36,012 bases of DNA from an uncultured Flavobacteriaceae bacterium (GTDB taxonomy: Bacteria > Bacteroidota > Bacteroidia > Flavobacteriales > Flavobacteriaceae): positions 1 to 36,012 of the forward strand of contig CAJPUR010000034.1 of the NCBI GenBank assembly GCA_905381055.1, in the 5' to 3' direction. Positions 33,040 to 36,012 of the stretch are shown here, one piece after another (position 1 is the stretch's first letter; every line of letters starts with the position of its first letter). The translations under genes and the position numbers were made by a program. The notes under the pieces were generated by a model, which had not been told where the DNA came from, ran no database searches, and saw nothing but the letters and a program-made list of their open reading frames with translations.

Positions 33040-33063
33040 TGCCGTAAAAAATGCCGTAAAAAA
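33040..33063. repeat. Tandem 12-bp direct repeat beside the recombinase gene
   Basis: TGCCGTAAAAAA occurs twice in perfect tandem at 33040-33051 and 33052-33063, 41 bp downstream of the recombinase stop codon. The GCCGT core is unusually GC-rich for this region. It could be a recombinase arm-binding or attachment element. The rest of 32842-33104 shows no gene. Confidence 0.6.
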
Positions 33064-33104
33064 ATATTTTCATTTAACACCTGTCACTTAAATTAAACTT
33101 TAGT

Positions 33105-34418
33105 TTAAATTTTTTTAGCTTTCTGAATTTGATCTTCAAATTCAACATTAATACTATTTAAATATCCTTCTGTTACCGATACAGAACTATGACCAAAATA
33201 ATCTGATAATATATATGATGGAATTCCAGAATCCATTATTTGAGCAGCCATTGAATGTCTTGCCCAATTAATAGAAACTTTAGGGTTGATTTGTAGATCT
33301 TTTGCTAAACTTTTTAATTGCTTATTCAATACTCTATTAAAGTTTTTATAATCTTTATATTGATTTAATGGGCCTAAGGATTTAATTATATCAAAAACAA
33401 AATTCTCTAAACCTTTGTTTAAATTTTGATACTTATCCATTATGTATGTCATTTCTTTAGAGATGCTTATTTTAATTTTTTTTTGAACCGAATTGTTATT
33501 GTTTTTTTTATAAAATTCAAAATATTCTCTTTCAATTTTGACTTGATTTCCATTTGAATCCTTAGTTATAATAGTGTCTTTTCTAAACTGGTCATTTTGT
33601 AGAAAAGCAATATCTTTAATTGACATACCGTTTGAATAAAAACTAAACAAAAAAAAGTCTTTTGCTCTTTCTTTAAAATAGTCTTTGGGCTTGCAATTTT
33701 TAAGTTTTTTTAATTCTTCTAATGAAAGAAAATTCTTCTTTTTAGTTGTTCCTGAAATAATATATCCTTTATTCCCGAAAGGGTAAATATCTTTAGGAAT
33801 TATTTTTTTCTCAATTGCTTCATTAAAAACTGTTCTTATATCTTTTAAGTAAAAATTTAAAGAGGATTTTGAAATATTACTTTTTATAATAAATTCTTCA
33901 AAATTTTTTAACCATTTCAAATCAATATCATAGAATTTCAAACTCTCTTTACTAATAAACTCCTTAATCTTTCTGATAGTAGTATTATAACTGTTGGAGT
34001 AAGAATACCTTCTTTCTTTATTATACTGAATTGTTTTATCATAAAGGAACTTAATAATATCATTTTCCTTAATCTGATTTTCAACTTGAAACGCATCCTT
34101 AAATTGTTTTAGAGAATTAACATTTAAATTTTTAAGAATAAAATTAATTTTACTTTCTCGTTCCAAAAGAAATTCCCTTAACCTATAATTTTTAATATTC
34201 TTTATTTTGAATTCTAAATTATTTTTTCTTCCCCAAACTCTTTCAAACTCCTCAGGAACAGAGTTCGCTTTTACTTGAAAATTATTAGCTTTAAGGATAA
34301 TCCTTATATCTTTTTTTTCGGTTTTTGAATATAAAAACAACTGAATTGGATAATTCCCCCCTTTTAAGGCTCTTCTTGTATCAAGTCTAAAATGAAATCT
34401 AAAATTATTATTTATCAT
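33105..34418 (-). CDS. Tyrosine recombinase/integrase, Bacteroidota type
   Basis: A 437-residue site-specific recombinase with three parts: an N-terminal Arm-binding-like region (about 1-100), a SAM-like core-binding domain (about 110-215, ending before FLSLEELKKL), and the catalytic domain. Catalytic residues seen are Arg and His in NWARHSMAAQ, His in YFGHSSVSVTEGYL and the Tyr nucleophile in that segment. The first catalytic arginine position reads SNGMSIKDIA, with Ser in place of Arg, as in the CTnDOT-type recombinases of this phylum. Its ATG overlaps the stop of the upstream hydrolase gene by 4 bp, which is odd for a mobile-element integrase. No other phage or transposon genes are seen. 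Confidence 0.9.
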   Translation of the reverse strand: MINNNFRFHFRLDTRRALKGGNYPIQLFLYSKTEKKDIRIILKANNFQVKANSVPEEFERVWGRKNNLEFKIKNIKNYRLREFLLERESKINFILKNLNVNSLKQFKDAFQVENQIKENDIIKFLYDKTIQYNKERRYSYSNSYNTTIRKIKEFISKESLKFYDIDLKWLKNFEEFIIKSNISKSSLNFYLKDIRTVFNEAIEKKIIPKDIYPFGNKGYIISGTTKKKNFLSLEELKKLKNCKPKDYFKERAKDFFLFSFYSNGMSIKDIAFLQNDQFRKDTIITKDSNGNQVKIEREYFEFYKKNNNNSVQKKIKISISKEMTYIMDKYQNLNKGLENFVFDIIKSLGPLNQYKDYKNFNRVLNKQLKSLAKDLQINPKVSINWARHSMAAQIMDSGIPSYILSDYFGHSSVSVTEGYLNSINVEFEDQIQKAKKI

Positions 34419-35392
34419 AAATTTAAGACCCTTTTTAAAAAAATAACAGTAGATTCCTTTACTTCAAGATAATTTTTATTTGCCATTCTACTTGCAATTT
34501 CATGTTTTTCTGCATTTGGAAAACTTTTTTGCTCTTTTAATTTTTTTTTTGTAGAAAGTTTAGTGAACATTTCTCTCATATGATAAACTGAAACTACTTG
34601 GTCTTGCTCTATTTCATTTTTATAATAAAAACCAGAAAATACAGGGCAGGTTACTTCATTAAATGTTGACTCAATCATTGAAGTTTCAAGAAGTTTTTGC
34701 ATCTGAACTACTGCTTCCAGACGATATTTATGCGTCCAATATTTCTTTTTTTCAAGAGTCAAGTCATCAACATAATTATATTTACCCCCTTTAAATAATC
34801 TGATAAAATGAAGGCCCCAGGGTAAAGTCGCAACAAAAGCTAAAGGGTGTTTAACTCGAATATTTGGGGCATACATAACTAATGCAGCTACATCGGGGTC
34901 GTTAGCCAAATTCAATGCAAGTGAACAACCAGTTGATGTTCCCATTAAGATTATTTTTTTGCCTAAAATTTTACCTATAGCAATGGCTTCTCTTGCACTA
35001 TCAAGAGATTTTTCGCCAGTATAATTTAATAATGGTTCTTCATCATTAAGGCCATGAGCATATAATCTTGGTAAATAAAGGTTAAACCCTAATTGATTAG
35101 CAACCATCTTATGAACGGGTGCTCCGTCATGTGAGCTACCAGAAAAGCCATGTAAATAAACAATACAATATTCTGTTTTTTGAGGAATTGAATCAAAAAA
35201 AATAACCTTTGACTGATTATCATCTTTTATATTTTTTATTTTATTTTCTTTGTTTTCGACCCATTCAGAAATTTCTTGAATTTCTATATTTATTATTGGA
35301 TTTGGTTTTTTTAGTTTTGGTGAGCTTGGAGATGGACCTGAAAGAAAAATAATAAAAAAAACAGGTAATGCATATTTATAAAGGTATTTCAT
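34415..35392 (-). CDS. Exported alpha/beta-hydrolase
   Basis: A 325-residue serine hydrolase with an N-terminal signal or anchor (KYALPVFFIIFLSG). LHGFSGSSHDG (80-90) is the oxyanion region, GTSTGC (151-156) carries nucleophile Ser153, and Asp264 (EIEQDQ) and His297 (NAEKHEI) complete a likely triad. It resembles carboxylesterases and monoacylglycerol-lipase-like enzymes. It overlaps the recombinase gene by 4 bp on its 3' side and diverges from the methyltransferase gene across 50 bp. Substrate unknown. Confidence 0.82.
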   Translation of the reverse strand: MKYLYKYALPVFFIIFLSGPSPSSPKLKKPNPIINIEIQEISEWVENKENKIKNIKDDNQSKVIFFDSIPQKTEYCIVYLHGFSGSSHDGAPVHKMVANQLGFNLYLPRLYAHGLNDEEPLLNYTGEKSLDSAREAIAIGKILGKKIILMGTSTGCSLALNLANDPDVAALVMYAPNIRVKHPLAFVATLPWGLHFIRLFKGGKYNYVDDLTLEKKKYWTHKYRLEAVVQMQKLLETSMIESTFNEVTCPVFSGFYYKNEIEQDQVVSVYHMREMFTKLSTKKKLKEQKSFPNAEKHEIASRMANKNYLEVKESTVIFLKRVLNL

Positions 35393-35442
35393 TGATCTTT
35401 AATAATTATAACTAAATTTAATTATTATATTTTATTAGTGTA

Positions 35443-36012
35443 GTGAATTCTATTAATAAATTTTTTTTATACAGAATCCTTGTACCAAAAGCTATAAGGA
35501 CATTGATTTGGAAATCCTTTTTAAAAAAAAAAATAATTTCATTTTATTCTGACTCAGAAGATAAAGAAATAAAAAAGATAAAAAATTTTTTATTAAATAA
35601 TAAAACTGAAATTTTCCCTTATGAATTTATTTACAAATACGACTTCAATAAAATTAAAGTACATTATGATATACAAAAAAAATTAAATTATGTTGATTTC
35701 TGCCCAAATAAAAAATTATTTTTTAAAAAATCGTGGTCAAGAAAAAGAATTCAAAAAGCATATAATCAACTACTAATTGAACAAGATAATGATAGCCCCC
35801 ACAGATATCTTACTAAAAATTTTAATGTAGATAAAGACTCGGTTGTTGCAGATATTGGATGTGCAGAGGCAAATTTCTCTCTTGAAATAATTGATAAAGT
35901 AAAACATATTTATTTATTTGAAAGTAACTCGAATTGGCTAAAACCATTAAATGCAACATTTGAAAAATATAAAAACAAAATAACCATTATAAATAAAAAA
36001 TTATCCAATTTT
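35443..36012 (+). CDS. FkbM-type methyltransferase, N-terminal part (runs off the window)
   Basis: 190 codons from a GTG at 35443 to the window edge without a stop. The frame is closed by a stop at 35419, and no ATG lies nearby, so GTG is the best start. An N-terminal basic region of about 130 residues precedes a SAM-binding Rossmann start: VVADIGCAEANFSLE (motif I, with Ala where a Gly is usual) and IYLFESNSNW (acidic ribose-binding motif). LKPLNATFEKYK after it matches FkbM-like methyltransferases. Those O-methylate sugars or other small molecules, often in polysaccharide or glycolipid synthesis. The C-terminal half is not visible. Confidence 0.8.
   Translation, partial: MNSINKFFLYRILVPKAIRTLIWKSFLKKKIISFYSDSEDKEIKKIKNFLLNNKTEIFPYEFIYKYDFNKIKVHYDIQKKLNYVDFCPNKKLFFKKSWSRKRIQKAYNQLLIEQDNDSPHRYLTKNFNVDKDSVVADIGCAEANFSLEIIDKVKHIYLFESNSNWLKPLNATFEKYKNKITIINKKLSNF

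Noticed and set aside
28639-34418. Integrated island between tRNA-Ala and the recombinase
   Set aside because: No second copy of the tRNA 3' end was found near the recombinase, the recombinase is coupled to a hydrolase gene, and the genes between look ordinary.

Overview
The window looks like a chromosome segment of a marine, glycan-degrading member of the Bacteroidota, most likely Flavobacteriia. The reasons are a very AT-rich composition, weak or absent Shine-Dalgarno sequences, lipoprotein signals of the Bacteroidota type, a Bacteroidota-type tyrosine recombinase, and many exported sulfatases and glycosidases. This assignment is inferred from gene style; no rRNA or species marker is present.

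Region 1 (1-15.2 kb) is a sulfated-glycan utilisation region. It starts with the 5' part of an exported protein preceded by a 26-bp perfect palindrome. A minus-strand operon follows: lipoprotein sulfatase, BNR-propeller sialidase-like lipoprotein, sodium:solute symporter, exported esterase. Divergent from it is nagA (GlcNAc-6-phosphate deacetylase). Next come a small membrane protein, two more sulfatases (one in an operon with an exported ADP-ribosylglycohydrolase-fold protein), an exported Kelch propeller and a GH29 alpha-L-fucosidase. No SusC/SusD pair is visible; the only sugar-importer candidate is the symporter. Together the genes suggest desulfation, removal of fucose and possibly an acidic sugar, import by symport, and amino-sugar catabolism through NagA. 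The exact glycan cannot be read from sequence alone.

Region 2 (15.3-20.7 kb) is a plus-strand run. It has a Tat-exported Gfo/Idh/MocA oxidoreductase and a Tat-exported TIM-barrel isomerase/epimerase, then a cytoplasmic galactokinase-like GHMP kinase, a sugar-1-phosphate nucleotidyltransferase and a PhyH dioxygenase. The first pair could act on glycosides in the periplasm. The kinase and nucleotidyltransferase form a complete-looking salvage route from free sugar to nucleotide sugar.

Region 3 (20.7-27.1 kb) alternates strands: a half-length CvfB-like RNA-binding protein with a HAD-IIA phosphatase, a serine beta-lactamase-like hydrolase, an MlrC/M81 lipoprotein with a DoxX protein, an exported class V PLP enzyme, and a small membrane protein whose leader can form a nested hairpin.

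Region 4 (27.1-29.1 kb) is gene-poor: a cold-shock protein with terminator, several very small proteins, tRNA-Ala(GGC) and a MerT-like membrane protein.

Region 5 (29.2-36.0 kb) has a fourth sulfatase whose signal peptide implies an unusual start codon, a small hypothetical gene, an SRPBCC protein and a PlsC acyltransferase-SGNH hydrolase fusion. A tyrosine recombinase overlaps an exported alpha/beta hydrolase gene by 4 bp. The window ends in the 5' part of an FkbM-type methyltransferase.
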